Assembly: GCF_020103755.1 (NCBI RefSeq)
Contig: NZ_JAHSQD010000017.1
Location: 1-39,139, forward strand
Direction: 5' to 3'
Length of the DNA stretch: 39,139 bases
Source of the DNA: Streptomyces sp. LS1784
GTDB lineage: Bacteria > Actinomycetota > Actinomycetes > Streptomycetales > Streptomycetaceae
The notes beneath the pieces are model-generated. The model made no database searches, was not told the DNA's origin, and saw only the letters and a program-made list of their open reading frames with translations. The translations under genes and the position numbers were made by a program. Shown piece after piece: positions 1-7,718 of the stretch (position 1 is its first letter; each line of letters starts with the position of its first letter).

Positions 1-297
1 GCCGACGAAGCCCCGCAGGAGACCGCGGCCCGTGAGGTCCGCGAGGAGGCCGGGATCGAGATCACCCGGGTACGGCCGGTGCCCGGCCCGCAGCACGACC
101 TCGTCTCCCCGCTCGTCCGCGTCCTGCACGCCCACTGGGACGGCCCCGAAAGCGACCTGCGACTCGGCGACGAGGGCCTGGCCGTACGCATGGTCCCCCT
201 CGCCGAGGTACTGGACCTCAAGGTCCCGCCCTACATGCACCACTACCTGCCACTTCTCGCCGCGGCGGCCGACCAGCCCACCGGGAGGAACTCGTGA
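1..297 (+). CDS. NUDIX hydrolase, N-terminus outside window
   Basis: The reading frame is open from base 1 and ends at TGA 295-297. The first residues contain the second half of a NUDIX box, ETAAREVREEAGIE, with the REUXEEXGU core complete, so this is the C-terminal part of a NUDIX (MutT-like) hydrolase. Such enzymes cleave nucleoside diphosphates linked to another group using Mg2+ held by the box glutamates. The start codon and first beta-strands lie upstream of the window. Its stop overlaps a GTG start with a strong GGAGG just before it, so it is translationally coupled to a second NUDIX gene. The substrate cannot be told from sequence. Confidence 0.8.
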   Translation, partial: ADEAPQETAAREVREEAGIEITRVRPVPGPQHDLVSPLVRVLHAHWDGPESDLRLGDEGLAVRMVPLAEVLDLKVPPYMHHYLPLLAAAADQPTGRNS

Positions 298-795
298 CCC
301 AGTTCGGCCACACCGGCCACCCCAGCGGACAGGGCAACCCGCACGCCCGAGACGGACCCGCTGACCCTGGTCGTCGGCGTCCACCTCGCCCTGGTCGACG
401 ACGGCACCGTGCTGCTCGGGCGGCGCCGCAACACCCGCTACGCCGCCGGCCTGTGGCACCTCCCGGCCGGGCACATGGAACAGGGCGAGCCCATCACCCG
501 TTCCATGACGCGCGAGGCCGAGGAGGAACTCGGCATCACCATCGCCGAAGAGGACCTCGAGCTCGTCCACACGCTGCACCACCTCGACGCCGACGACGGG
601 CGCAGCCGCCTCCAGCTCTTCTTCCACCCCGTCCGTTACGAGGGCCGGGTGCGCAACGCGGAGCCGCACAAGTGCGAGGAGCTGCGCCGGTGGCCGCTCG
701 GCCGGCTGCCGGACGACATCGTGCCCTACACCGCGCACGCCCTCGCCGAGATCGCCTGCGGCAGCTGGCTCTCCACCGTCGGCTGGCCCGCATGA
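294..795 (+). CDS. NUDIX hydrolase with an apparent 5' frameshift
   Basis: A complete NUDIX box is visible (GHMEQGE, then REAEEELGI), followed by a normal C-terminal half ending at TGA 793-795. The best start by context is GTG 294, which overlaps the previous stop and has GGAGG at 284-288, but it is in a different frame from the NUDIX domain. The domain frame carries recognisable sequence (LTLVVGVHLALVDDG) back to about 349 without an ATG or GTG before 409. One extra base in the C run near 345-348 would join the frames. Starting at GTG 409 would remove the first beta-strand. It may therefore be a frameshifted pseudogene, a sequencing error, or a gene using CTG 361. The downstream kinase-like gene overlaps it by ATGA. 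Confidence 0.65.
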
Positions 796-1679
796 CCACG
801 CCCACCGTCCCCGACGACGCCGCCCGGCTGCTGCGCGAGACGGCAGGTCCGTACGAGCTGCTGGGCGCATGCTCGCCCGACCCCACAGGGAGGACGACAG
901 TGTGGGAGATCCGCACCGGCGACGGCAGCCGCCTGTTCGCCAAGCGGCACAAGAACGCACTCATGCACCAGCGCGAGACCGCCGCCTACCGGCACCTCGC
1001 ACCCGCCCTCGGCCCCGGCCGGGCCCCGACCCTGCTCGCCGAGGACGGCCGGACACTGCTCGTCGTCACCACGGCGCTGCCCGGTGTCCCGGCCATCAAG
1101 GCCGCGCTCAGCCCGGCCGAGGAGTGTGAGGTGTACCGGCAGGCCGGCCTGCTCGCGGCGCGCATCCACGCTCAACCGACCTCCGTCAGTGTGATTGGCG
1201 AGCGGCTGCCCTGGAGCCAGGAACGCGAACGGGCGCTCGCCCGCGCCCGCGACGCCCAGCTGTCGACGGAGGACACCGAGGTCCTGGCCGAGGCCACCCG
1301 AACCGAGCCCCCACACACCGCTCTCACCACCTGCCACGGCGACTTCGGCCCCAGGAACTGGCTCGTCCAACACCAGGGCGCCGACCTGATCGTCGGCGTC
1401 ATCGACTTCGAGCGCACCCAGGTCGAGGAGCCGGTGCGCCGCGACCTGATGCGGGTCATGCTCCAGCTCACCCCGTACCGGCCCGACCTCCGGGCGGCGT
1501 TCCTCGCCGGGTACGGGCGAGTCCTCACCGCCGACGAGTGGGCGGCGTGCCGGGCCTGGGCAGCGATCGACTGCCCCGCTGCCCTGCGCTGGGCCTTCGA
1601 CCACCATCACAACGAGGAGATCCTCGGCTACGCCCGCACCGTCCTGGACCAGCTGCGCCGCCCCGCGCCGACCGCCTGA
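792..1679 (+). CDS. Aminoglycoside/choline-kinase-like phosphotransferase (APH fold)
   Basis: The product is 295 residues. It has the APH-family catalytic motif CHGDFGPRNW (HGDxxxxN) and, about 20 residues later, the metal-binding VIDFE motif, with a lysine-containing strand (LFAKRHK) near residue 55 that fits the ATP site. ATG 792 overlaps the stop of the NUDIX gene, so the two are probably co-translated. The family transfers phosphate from ATP to small hydroxylated molecules or antibiotics; the substrate is unknown. The pairing with NUDIX genes suggests a small-molecule or nucleotide metabolism role rather than proven resistance. The reading frame looks intact. Confidence 0.8.
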   Translation: MTTPTVPDDAARLLRETAGPYELLGACSPDPTGRTTVWEIRTGDGSRLFAKRHKNALMHQRETAAYRHLAPALGPGRAPTLLAEDGRTLLVVTTALPGVPAIKAALSPAEECEVYRQAGLLAARIHAQPTSVSVIGERLPWSQERERALARARDAQLSTEDTEVLAEATRTEPPHTALTTCHGDFGPRNWLVQHQGADLIVGVIDFERTQVEEPVRRDLMRVMLQLTPYRPDLRAAFLAGYGRVLTADEWAACRAWAAIDCPAALRWAFDHHHNEEILGYARTVLDQLRRPAPTA

Positions 1680-1715
1680 AATCCCCATCCGCTCAGCCAT
1701 CTTGGAGGTAGCACT

Positions 1716-2201
1716 GTGGAGAGCCTTCGCCAGGCCGTGGCCGTGATCGCCCACGACCAGCCCCAGGGCCGGGTAGCGACGATCCACTACGCGGCGAACA
1801 GCTGGAGCACGGCCCCTGCGTGGACGATCCCCGGCGGCAAGGTCGAGGTCGGTGAGCGCCTCGACGAGGCCGCCGCCCGCGAACTCCGGGAGGAAACCAG
1901 GCTCCTGGTCGAGCCCGAGGACCTGCGGCTTGTCCACACGATCCAGGTCCGCGCCGGCTGGGACGGCAAGGGACCGTTCCTGCTGTCGGTGTTCCTCGCC
2001 ACCGCCTGGCGCGGCGAGCTGACGAACACCGAGTCGAACAAGCACCTCGCCGTCACCTGGACCCCAGCCGATGCGCTCCCGCTGCCGATGTTCCCGACCT
2101 CCCACGCCGCCCTCACCCTCTACCTGTCCGGGGGACGCGGCTTCTCCACCCACGGCTGGGACGGCGAGCCCTTTGACCCACGCACCCTGGTGGGCGCGTG
2201 A
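1716..2201 (+). CDS. NUDIX hydrolase
   Basis: The product is 161 residues, starting at GTG 1716 behind GGAGG at 1704-1708. The NUDIX box runs from G41 to L63 (GKVEVGE, then RELREE), with the catalytic glutamates at 56, 59 and 60. The glycine usually found near the end of the box is replaced by R62, which is tolerated in some subfamilies. This is the third NUDIX gene in 2.2 kb and lies 36 bp after the phosphotransferase. The length is usual for a stand-alone NUDIX enzyme. The substrate is not predictable. Confidence 0.85.
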   Translation: MESLRQAVAVIAHDQPQGRVATIHYAANSWSTAPAWTIPGGKVEVGERLDEAAARELREETRLLVEPEDLRLVHTIQVRAGWDGKGPFLLSVFLATAWRGELTNTESNKHLAVTWTPADALPLPMFPTSHAALTLYLSGGRGFSTHGWDGEPFDPRTLVGA

Positions 2202-2425
2202 GAGCGGTGGGCCGACACCGACGGCTGCCCGCACCGCAGTTGCCAGCCGATGCCGGCGCCCGGCTGCGCGCCAACGTGGGCGAGTAGCCCGTCGTGGAGG
2301 AAGGCGTCGTCGCCTTCCCCGGCAGCACCGTCCTGTACATCTACCGGACCGTTCACCGGCCGGACGGCGGAACCGACCGTCACCTCGTCCGCCTGGATCC
2401 GCCGCCACCGCAGCTGTCCCACTGA
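2198..2425 (+). pseudogene. Degraded reading frame between NUDIX and GNAT genes
   Basis: From GTG 2198, which overlaps the NUDIX stop, a frame of 29 codons ends at TAG 2285-2287. The same frame is then open to TGA 2423-2425 and encodes a plausible beta-rich tail (VAFPGSTVLYIYRTVHRPDG). The gene-like codon choice on both sides of the TAG suggests a small gene interrupted by a stop. I do not recognise the family. It could also be chance open frame in GC-rich DNA. Confidence 0.25.
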
Positions 2426-2448
2426 CCGCCCGTCCTGGAGGAATCCCC

Positions 2449-2925
2449 TTGCCCGGTCTGTCCGTTCGCCCCGCCGGCCCGCAGGACGCGGACGAGCTGC
2501 TGCGCCTGCGCGTCGCGGCCCTCGACGGCGCCCAGCTCACCGACGATTGGCACTCCACCTTCCGCGACGACATGCGCGCCCGCCTCGGCACCGATCCGAA
2601 CCTGCTCGCCTTCGTCGTCCCCGCCAACGAGCACGCGCTCGCCTCGTGCGCCATCGGCATCGTCTACCGCGGCTACCTCGGCCCGACCCACCCCACCGGG
2701 CTGTGGGGCCGCGTCCACACGGTGGCCACCGACCCCGCCCACCGCCGCCGCGGCCACGCCCGCGCCGTCACCGCCGCCCTGGTCGAGGCGCTCAAGGCGG
2801 CCGGGTGCGGCTCGATCGAGCTGCGCGCCACCGAGGCCGGCGCACCGCTCTACCAGTCCCTCGGCTTCGGGCCGCTGGACGGCTACATGGCGCTCCGCCC
2901 CGTCCCGAAGGGTTGGAGGCGGTGA
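2449..2925 (+). CDS. GNAT-family N-acetyltransferase
   Basis: The chosen start is TTG 2449 because GGAGGA lies at 2437-2442 with ideal spacing and the protein then begins directly with the first GNAT strand. The product is 158 residues. Motif A is clear: VHTVATDPAHRRRGHARAVTAAL, where RRRGHA is the acetyl-CoA pyrophosphate loop. The late strand ELRATEAGAPLYQSLGF is the usual GNAT C-terminal motif B. It transfers an acetyl group from acetyl-CoA to an amine on an unknown small molecule or protein. Its stop overlaps the GTG of the next, broken gene. Confidence 0.85.
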   Translation: MPGLSVRPAGPQDADELLRLRVAALDGAQLTDDWHSTFRDDMRARLGTDPNLLAFVVPANEHALASCAIGIVYRGYLGPTHPTGLWGRVHTVATDPAHRRRGHARAVTAALVEALKAAGCGSIELRATEAGAPLYQSLGFGPLDGYMALRPVPKGWRR

Positions 2926-3415
2926 GCGGCTTCGTCCTCGACGCCCACAACGAGAAGGCCCACAAGGGGCCGTGCTTCATCCGCTCAATGCTCGCCGCGG
3001 TGGCCGGGTTCGAGCACCAGATGGTCCTGGACGACGGCGTCCACGTCGCGTTCCCCGACCGCTACCCCGCCCTGTCCGGCAAGGTGTCGGTCGCCCCGCG
3101 TGCCCACATCGAGGACACCATCGGCGGGTTCACCGAGAAGCAGTAGCGGATGCTGCTGGCCGAACGTCCGCGTCTGATCGTCGCCTTCCACGACCACTTC
3201 TCGCCGGCCAGCGGCGGAACCTCTGACATGTGTCTGCGCGGGTTGCTCCGCCAGTGCCGGTGTGGCTGGCGCCCGGACCCGATGTGCAGGTCGGCGCGTG
3301 GCTACGGGTGAGTATGTTCCCTGCCGCGCGGCAGCAGCGGCTCCAGACCGAGCTGGAGGCTGCGCGATCCGAGGGGGGCGGAGGACCGCCCGGGGAGTCG
3401 ACCGCCGACGAATGA
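2922..3415 (+). pseudogene. Conserved-looking protein broken by a stop codon and a frameshift
   Basis: GTG 2922 overlaps the GNAT stop. A 74-residue frame ends at TAG 3144-3146, but the same frame continues with gene-like sequence (RMLLAERPRLIVAFHDHF, then GGTSDMCLRG). At about 3254 the sense sequence moves to another frame (VPVWLAPGPDVQVGAWL) and ends at 3415. Restoring CAG for TAG and one G (CAGGTG for CAGTG) gives one continuous protein of about 163 residues. I do not recognise a named family; the middle part looks like a Rossmann-type strand and glycine loop. Two independent lesions argue for decay. Confidence 0.6.
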
Positions 3416-3506
3416 TGCCGCCCGGTGTCGGCGTTCACCTGTGAGTGCACCATCCGGTACACGCGAACGTGCACAGTGCGCCGTACTCCAGGGCGCCGGG
3501 GCCACT

Positions 3507-3531
3507 CGATAACCGACCGTACTGATTATCG
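3507..3531. promoter_or_regulatory. Inverted repeat CGATAA-N13-TTATCG in the gap 3416-3634
   Basis: The gap has no gene. It contains CGATAA at 3507-3512 and TTATCG at 3526-3531, about 100 bp before the zinc-ribbon gene, which may be an operator for it. A second short palindrome, GGGGACCTGTCCCC, lies at 3604-3617. The arms are only six bases, so chance is possible. Confidence 0.25.
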
Positions 3532-3634
3532 GCACAGCTATGCGGTGGAGACTGTTCCGTTTCTCGGTCGAACGTGAGCTGTCAGCGGCGGTTGGGAGCA
3601 TGCCGGGGACCTGTCCCCTCCTGAGAGGCTCCCC

Positions 3635-4584
3635 GTGCCGTCGATATCACCCGAGCAGGCCCGAGCCGACATGATCCGGTACGGCAACTGTGCACACCCC
3701 GAGTTCCCTACCCCGGCAAAGCCCGCGCGCCGTGGGAGTGCGAGTGCAACGTGTGCAAGGAGATCATCTACCCGAACCGGAACAACGTGATGAGCGGCCA
3801 GGGAGCCTGCAAGTACTGCGCGCCGAACGTCCCCGTCGATCCCGTCAAGGCGGTGGCCCTGATGCGCGACCACGGGTTCCGGGCGCTGGTCGTTTTCCCC
3901 GGCGCCAACAACGCCTGGCTTTCTCAGTGCACCGCGGCTGGCCACCTGGTGGCGCCCCGGTATGGAAACGTCAGGCTCCGTCATGACGGCTGCCAGTTCT
4001 GCAAGCGGTGCGGCGTCGTGTCGCAGGCCGTGGCTGAGGCCGGGGCGGAGCTGCGCGCGGCTGAGGCCCTGGCTGACATGAAGTCGGCCGGATTCAAGCC
4101 CGTGGAGCTGTTCAAGGACGTCGCCTCGCCGTGGCTCTCCCTCCACAGCGAATGCGGCCAGCTCGTCAGCCCCAACCTCAACAACGTCCGCACCCGAGGC
4201 GAGTGCTGCGAGTTCTGCGCGAAGTACGGCCTCGACCCGGAGGCACCCGCCTGGCTGTACGTCCTCGACCACCCGCTCTACGGGGCGTCGAAGATCGGCA
4301 TCACTGGCCAGTACACCCAGGAAGACCGCGTGGCCCGCTTCGAGAACGACGACTGGAAGGTCATCTCCAAGCTGCCATTCGCCACTGGCAGGGAGGCCCG
4401 TGAGGTCGAGCAGGCGGTGATCAACGCGCTCCGTCCGGAGGGACGACGGAAGAAGCAGGGTTTCCTAACGCCCACACAGATGCCCGCCGGGGGCTGGACC
4501 GAGACCTTCGACGCCACCACAGTCCCAGCCTCTCTGCTGCTGTCGATGGCCCAAAGTCAGGGCGCTTCTCCGATCGCTGTGTGA
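3635..4584 (+). pseudogene. Three zinc-ribbon repeats plus GIY-YIG/T5orf172-like domain, frameshifted near its start
   Basis: The protein has three repeats of about 70 residues, each with a CxxC-type ribbon: WECECNVC to CKYC, WLSQC to CQFC, and WLSLHSEC to CEFC, all sharing P-x(2-3)-NNV or GNV in the middle. A C-terminal domain follows (LYVLDHPLYGASKIGIT, then RVARFENDDWKV), typical of T5orf172/GIY-YIG-like nucleases. The first repeat is split: from GTG 3635 it runs in one frame to about 3706, then continues in another frame. One C missing from the run at 3706-3708 explains this. A downstream start (GTG near 3751) would lack part of the first ribbon. It is likely a DNA-binding protein of mobile-element origin; function is unproven. 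Confidence 0.6.
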
Positions 4585-4735
4585 TGCCCGGTGAAGGCGG
4601 TGCGCTCTGCGTTGTACCGACCGGTGCACGTTCGGGTGTACGCCGGCACCCGCCTGGCCTGGCGCCCGTCGATCAAGGAGACGTTTCCAGTCTTCGCCGG
4701 TTTCCAAGGGTGGGGAACGGCGCTGAAGGGAAAAT

Positions 4736-5386
4736 TCAGTCCCGCGTCGAGCGGCGAGCGGCCTTTGTTGCGGCCCGATGCGGGGGCGGGGTTCCTCCGT
4801 CAGCGGTCTTCCTCGGTTGCCGTTGGGGATCGTGTCGGCTCTTGTCGTACTCCGTCTGCGGCGCGTTCTGCTGCTGGGCGACGGCAATGGCATGGGTGTG
4901 CCTGCGGAAGGCCAGGCGGTGCCGTCCGTCGGCGGTGGACGGCTCGGGGTTGACCAGGCCCAGCGCGACCAGGTGGTTGAACGTGTTGGGGTAGAGCTCC
5001 ATGATCAGCCGCAGTGGCTTCTCCGGATTGGTGTCCGAGCAGATGCCAATGACGCGTAGGACGCGGTCCGCGTAGCGCTTGTGCAGTGATTGGCGTCGGA
5101 CTCGGCAGGTCTGGGCCATCTGTTGCCACGTAGCCCCGCGGTAGTTGGCTTCGGCCAGGAGCAGGACCCTCTCGGCGTCCACGGCCTTCTCGATCGCCGC
5201 CAGTCGGCTCAAGGCGTCCAGCAGTTCCTCGGCCGGGTCGCCGGGCGGCCTGGGGACGAGTTCTCGAAGCCTGTGGACCGCTTCGCGAAGAGCCTGGACT
5301 GCCGGCGCCAGCTCAAGCCCGTCGCCGAAGGTCTTGGGCGTGCCGTCGAAGTGGGACGGGCCGTTCCAGCGGTGTCGCTCTCCCAT
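4736..5386 (-). CDS. Hypothetical protein with a helix-turn-helix-like segment
   Basis: I chose ATG 5386 because the in-frame extension further upstream would translate through a perfect inverted repeat. The product is about 216 residues. The N-terminal half is helical (PAEELLDALSRLAAIEKAV), followed by ATWQQMAQTCRVRRQSLHKR, which fits a helix-turn-helix. The C-terminal 50 residues are basic, proline-rich and probably disordered. There is no clear ribosome binding site before ATG 5386, so the mRNA may be leaderless. It may be a small DNA-binding regulator that acts on the palindrome directly before it. I do not recognise a named family. Confidence 0.5.
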   Translation of the reverse strand: MGERHRWNGPSHFDGTPKTFGDGLELAPAVQALREAVHRLRELVPRPPGDPAEELLDALSRLAAIEKAVDAERVLLLAEANYRGATWQQMAQTCRVRRQSLHKRYADRVLRVIGICSDTNPEKPLRLIMELYPNTFNHLVALGLVNPEPSTADGRHRLAFRRHTHAIAVAQQQNAPQTEYDKSRHDPQRQPRKTADGGTPPPHRAATKAARRSTRD

Positions 5387-5389
5387 GGA

Positions 5390-5407
5390 TGTCAGTTTTA
5401 GCTGACA
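5390..5407 (-). promoter_or_regulatory. Palindrome TGTCAG-N6-CTGACA at the start of the 4736-5386 gene
   Basis: The arms TGTCAG (5390-5395) and CTGACA (5402-5407) are perfect with a six-base AT-rich spacer. The site ends four bases before ATG 5386, where a bound protein would block transcription or initiation. The HTH-like product of that gene is the obvious candidate for autoregulation; this is inference. Confidence 0.4.
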
Positions 5408-5686
5408 AGTGCCCGCTTGAGAGAGGCGCGATCCGGACACATATCTGCGTCAACTCAGGCTCGTGCAAGGGTTCCTGAAGAACGATAGCTGGGTGTGATG
5501 CCGCAGTTCACGATGCCGTCGCGCTCACCGCGGGGCTTGGCGCCGCCTAAACCTCGGATGGCGGGGTTTCGTTCCCCTCTTGTCAAATCCGTGATTGCAG
5601 CTCTGGGGCCGCGGAACCGTGGTGCGGCAGAGGGTGTTCTAGGCTCAAGAGCGAGCGGACTGCACCACCGTCGGCCCAAAACGCCG

Positions 5687-5712
5687 ACGGCCCCCGTTCC
5701 AGCGGGAGCCGT
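5687..5712. terminator. Hairpin, possible terminator, in gene-free stretch 5441-5734
   Basis: ACGGCCCCCG (5687-5696) pairs with CGGGAGCCGT (5703-5712) in nine of ten positions around a six-base loop. No T-run follows, which is usual for actinobacterial terminators. The surrounding stretch 5441-5734 shows no convincing gene; its open frames lack third-position bias and ribosome binding sites. Confidence 0.35.
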
Positions 5713-5734
5713 CCGTTCCTTCATCCCGCCGAGC

Positions 5735-5786
5735 TTGACAGGGAAGGTTCGCTTGGTATTGACCATAGCTCATAAGACCTTATCCG
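5735..5786 (+). promoter_or_regulatory. Candidate promoter(s) for the small membrane protein gene
   Basis: TTGACA at 5735-5740 and TTGACC at 5759-5764 are good -35 boxes. TTGACC has TATCCG at 5781-5786 after 16 bases as a possible -10 box. The stretch is AT-richer than its surroundings. It points toward the gene at 5824. A short GC hairpin (CCCCGG/CCGGGG) lies between this promoter and the start codon. Confidence 0.35.
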
Positions 5787-5823
5787 GCAATGGACTTGAC
5801 GCCCCGGCCTCGTCGTCCGGGGG

Positions 5824-6018
5824 GTGCCGGTGACGGTTCCTTTCAGCGTGTGGGCCCGGCTCGCGCTCGCGGTGCCGGTGACCGTCGCGGTGGCGGTGAT
5901 GAGCCTCATGCTCTTGATCGCCATGTTCATCCCCTCGGCAGCGACGAGGAAGTTCGTCCTGGCGAGCACTCGGCAAGTCCTGGCACTGGTGAGGGTGCTG
6001 GTGCCAGCCGCTAAGTAG
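5824..6018 (+). CDS. Small single-span membrane protein
   Basis: The frame encodes 64 residues from GTG 5824 (or 62 from the in-frame GTG 5830, which has better spacing to the G-run at 5819-5824). A hydrophobic stretch runs from about residue 10 to 38 (VWARLALAVPVTVAVAVM, then LMLLIAMF), followed by a basic, amphipathic tail. A promoter-like region precedes it and a very strong hairpin follows seven bases after the stop, which supports it as a real transcription unit. I know no family for it; such peptides can act as membrane regulators or toxins, but nothing here proves that. Confidence 0.45.
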   Translation: MPVTVPFSVWARLALAVPVTVAVAVMSLMLLIAMFIPSAATRKFVLASTRQVLALVRVLVPAAK

Positions 6019-6024
6019 GCCGGT

Positions 6025-6060
6025 GGGGGTGAGGCGAGCGTGCACGCTCGCCTCACCCCT
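6025..6060. terminator. Strong bidirectional hairpin terminator
   Basis: GGGGTGAGGCGAGCGT (6026-6041) and ACGCTCGCCTCACCCC (6044-6059) are perfectly complementary over 16 bp, extended by a G-T pair. It lies between two convergent genes, the small membrane protein and the methyltransferase remnant, and can serve both. Confidence 0.7.
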
Positions 6061-6096
6061 GCCCCCATCTCGTTCGCTCTGGTTCCCGGCGCCGGT

Positions 6097-6438
6097 TCAG
6101 GGTCGGGTGGCGGTGATCGCTTCGGTTCGGATGAGTTCGTCGAAGCGTCCTTCGGGGCTGAACGAGGTCAGGGCTTCGCGCAGGTCGCGTTCGAAGGCGT
6201 CTTTCTGGTCGCCGAGTTGGGCGGGGCTGCTGTAGCTGTAGGAGAACTGCAGGCCGACGACCTCGTCCAGGGTTCGGGTGAGGGTGCGGTCCCAGCGGGC
6301 GATCTCGATCGTCGCGAAGGGCGAGCGGGCGACGACGTCCTGGTGGCGTTCCTTGGGGTGGCGGTAGGCGCCGGAGCCGGCGCGGCACTCGGCGCCGAGG
6401 TAGCGGGTGCGGACCTCGGTGATGACCTCCAGTCTCAC
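6097..6438 (-). pseudogene. C-terminal remnant of a class I SAM-dependent methyltransferase
   Basis: The 113 residues match the usual C-terminal third of actinobacterial SAM-dependent methyltransferases: YLGAECRAGSGAYR, then LDEVVGLQFSYSYSS and PAQLGDQKDAFERDLREAL. The SAM-binding Rossmann part with its GxGxG loop is absent. Upstream of GTG 6438 the frame stays open a short way but is no longer family-like, and a LysR gene follows. The gene therefore appears cut by a rearrangement near 6440-6470. The product would not bind SAM. Confidence 0.6.
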
Positions 6439-6615
6439 CGAAGGTGCGCGCCGCCTGCGCCAGATTCCCCGCTCAAGGTGCCCGAAGCCCGGAGCGGACG
6501 CAGGAAGGCCCGGACCGGCCGGGGCGAGGGGTGTCGGGACGGCCTACCATCTGAGCATCCGCCGGCTGATGGGGCGGAGCGGATCGTCATCGCCTTAGAA
6601 AGCCACTCTCGTGCC

Positions 6616-7593
6616 ATGGACATCAACACCAGGCAGTTGCGCTATTTCGTCGCGGTCGCCGAGGAGCTGAACTTCACCCGCGCGGCCGGGCGACTGCATC
6701 TCGCGCAGCAGTCGCTGAGCGCTCAGATCAGACAGCTGGAGCAGGCCCTCGGCGTGACGCTGTTCCGGCGGACCACCCGGAGCGTCGAGCTGACGTCGGC
6801 GGGCGCGGCGTTCCTCGACGACGCGAGGTCGGCACTGGCGACGCTCGACCGCTCCGTCCGCGAAGCCCGGCGGATCGAGGCCGACGCATCCGGTGTGCTG
6901 ACGATAGGCACCGGCGAAGGCGGGGCGCTGACCCTCACCGAAGCGGTTCTCGCCGACTTCCGCGCACGTCATCCGGACGTACGGATCAACCTCAAGACCT
7001 ACAGCTACGCCGACCCGTCCGCCGGGCTCGCTGACGGGTCCGTCGATATCGCTTACCTGCGGCTGCCGATCACCGGTGGAGGCTGGCTGCGCAGCGAAAC
7101 GCTGTTCGTCGAGCCCCGGGTGGTGATGCTGCCGGCCTCGCACCGGCTGGCCGAACGCGGCGTGCTCACCGTGGCCGAGCTGGTGCACGAGCCGATCATC
7201 GGACACGTCTGTGCCGATCCGGCCTGGATCGACTTCTGGTCGCTGGCCGAGCACCGCAACGGCACGCCGACGAAGTTCGTGGGCGCGGCCGCGTCGGTGC
7301 TCGAGGAGACGCAGTGCGTCGGAGCCGGGATGGGGTGCGTCGTCACCGTGGCGTCGGTACGGTGGATGCCTGCGGTCGGGGTGGCCCTGGTGCCGCTCGC
7401 CGACGTGCGCGGCAGCGAGCTGGCCGTCGGCTGGCGCGCCGATCACGAGACCGACCTGGTCCGCTCGTTCGCCGACGCCGCATGTGCGGTCCGCGACACG
7501 AACCCGAAGGCCGTGAAGGCGCTGGAGTGTCCGGACATGAACGATCGGGTACTGCCGCCGGGCACCGGCCTGATCCACAGCCGGAGTGAGTGA
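6616..7593 (+). CDS. LysR-family transcriptional regulator
   Basis: ATG 6616 gives 325 residues, normal for the family. Residues 1-60 are a classic winged HTH (TRQLRYFVAVAEELNFTRAA, then AQQSLSAQIRQLE and LGVTLFRRTTR). Residues 90-300 form the two-lobed periplasmic-binding-like effector domain. The ribosome binding site is weak. It stands before a lactone-oxidase-like flavoprotein gene and a PLP enzyme gene in the same direction, 125 bp away, so it probably regulates them; LysR regulators commonly control adjacent catabolic genes. The ligand is unknown. Confidence 0.9.
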   Translation: MDINTRQLRYFVAVAEELNFTRAAGRLHLAQQSLSAQIRQLEQALGVTLFRRTTRSVELTSAGAAFLDDARSALATLDRSVREARRIEADASGVLTIGTGEGGALTLTEAVLADFRARHPDVRINLKTYSYADPSAGLADGSVDIAYLRLPITGGGWLRSETLFVEPRVVMLPASHRLAERGVLTVAELVHEPIIGHVCADPAWIDFWSLAEHRNGTPTKFVGAAASVLEETQCVGAGMGCVVTVASVRWMPAVGVALVPLADVRGSELAVGWRADHETDLVRSFADAACAVRDTNPKAVKALECPDMNDRVLPPGTGLIHSRSE

Positions 7594-7612
7594 ATTCGCG
7601 CGAACTGAGTGT

Positions 7613-7642
7613 TTCCGCGGTCGCGTGCCACGCTCCTACGAT
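7613..7642 (+). promoter_or_regulatory. Candidate promoter of the FAD oxidoreductase / PLP enzyme pair
   Basis: TTCCGC (7613-7618) and TACGAT (7637-7642) are spaced by 18 bases. They lie in the gap between the LysR gene and the flavoprotein gene, where a LysR-controlled promoter is expected. The match is modest. Confidence 0.3.
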
Positions 7643-7718
7643 CGGCGCATGCGGAGAACGAACCTCGGCGCCCCCTCAGCGCGCACGGGTGCCACCGGCC
7701 TGATCGGAACTGCTCCCG

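Noticed and set aside
726-2660. A 644-codon open frame on the minus strand
   Set aside because: It lies opposite recognised NUDIX, APH and GNAT genes and has low-complexity Gly/Arg/Val-rich sequence typical of the antisense frame in GC-rich DNA.
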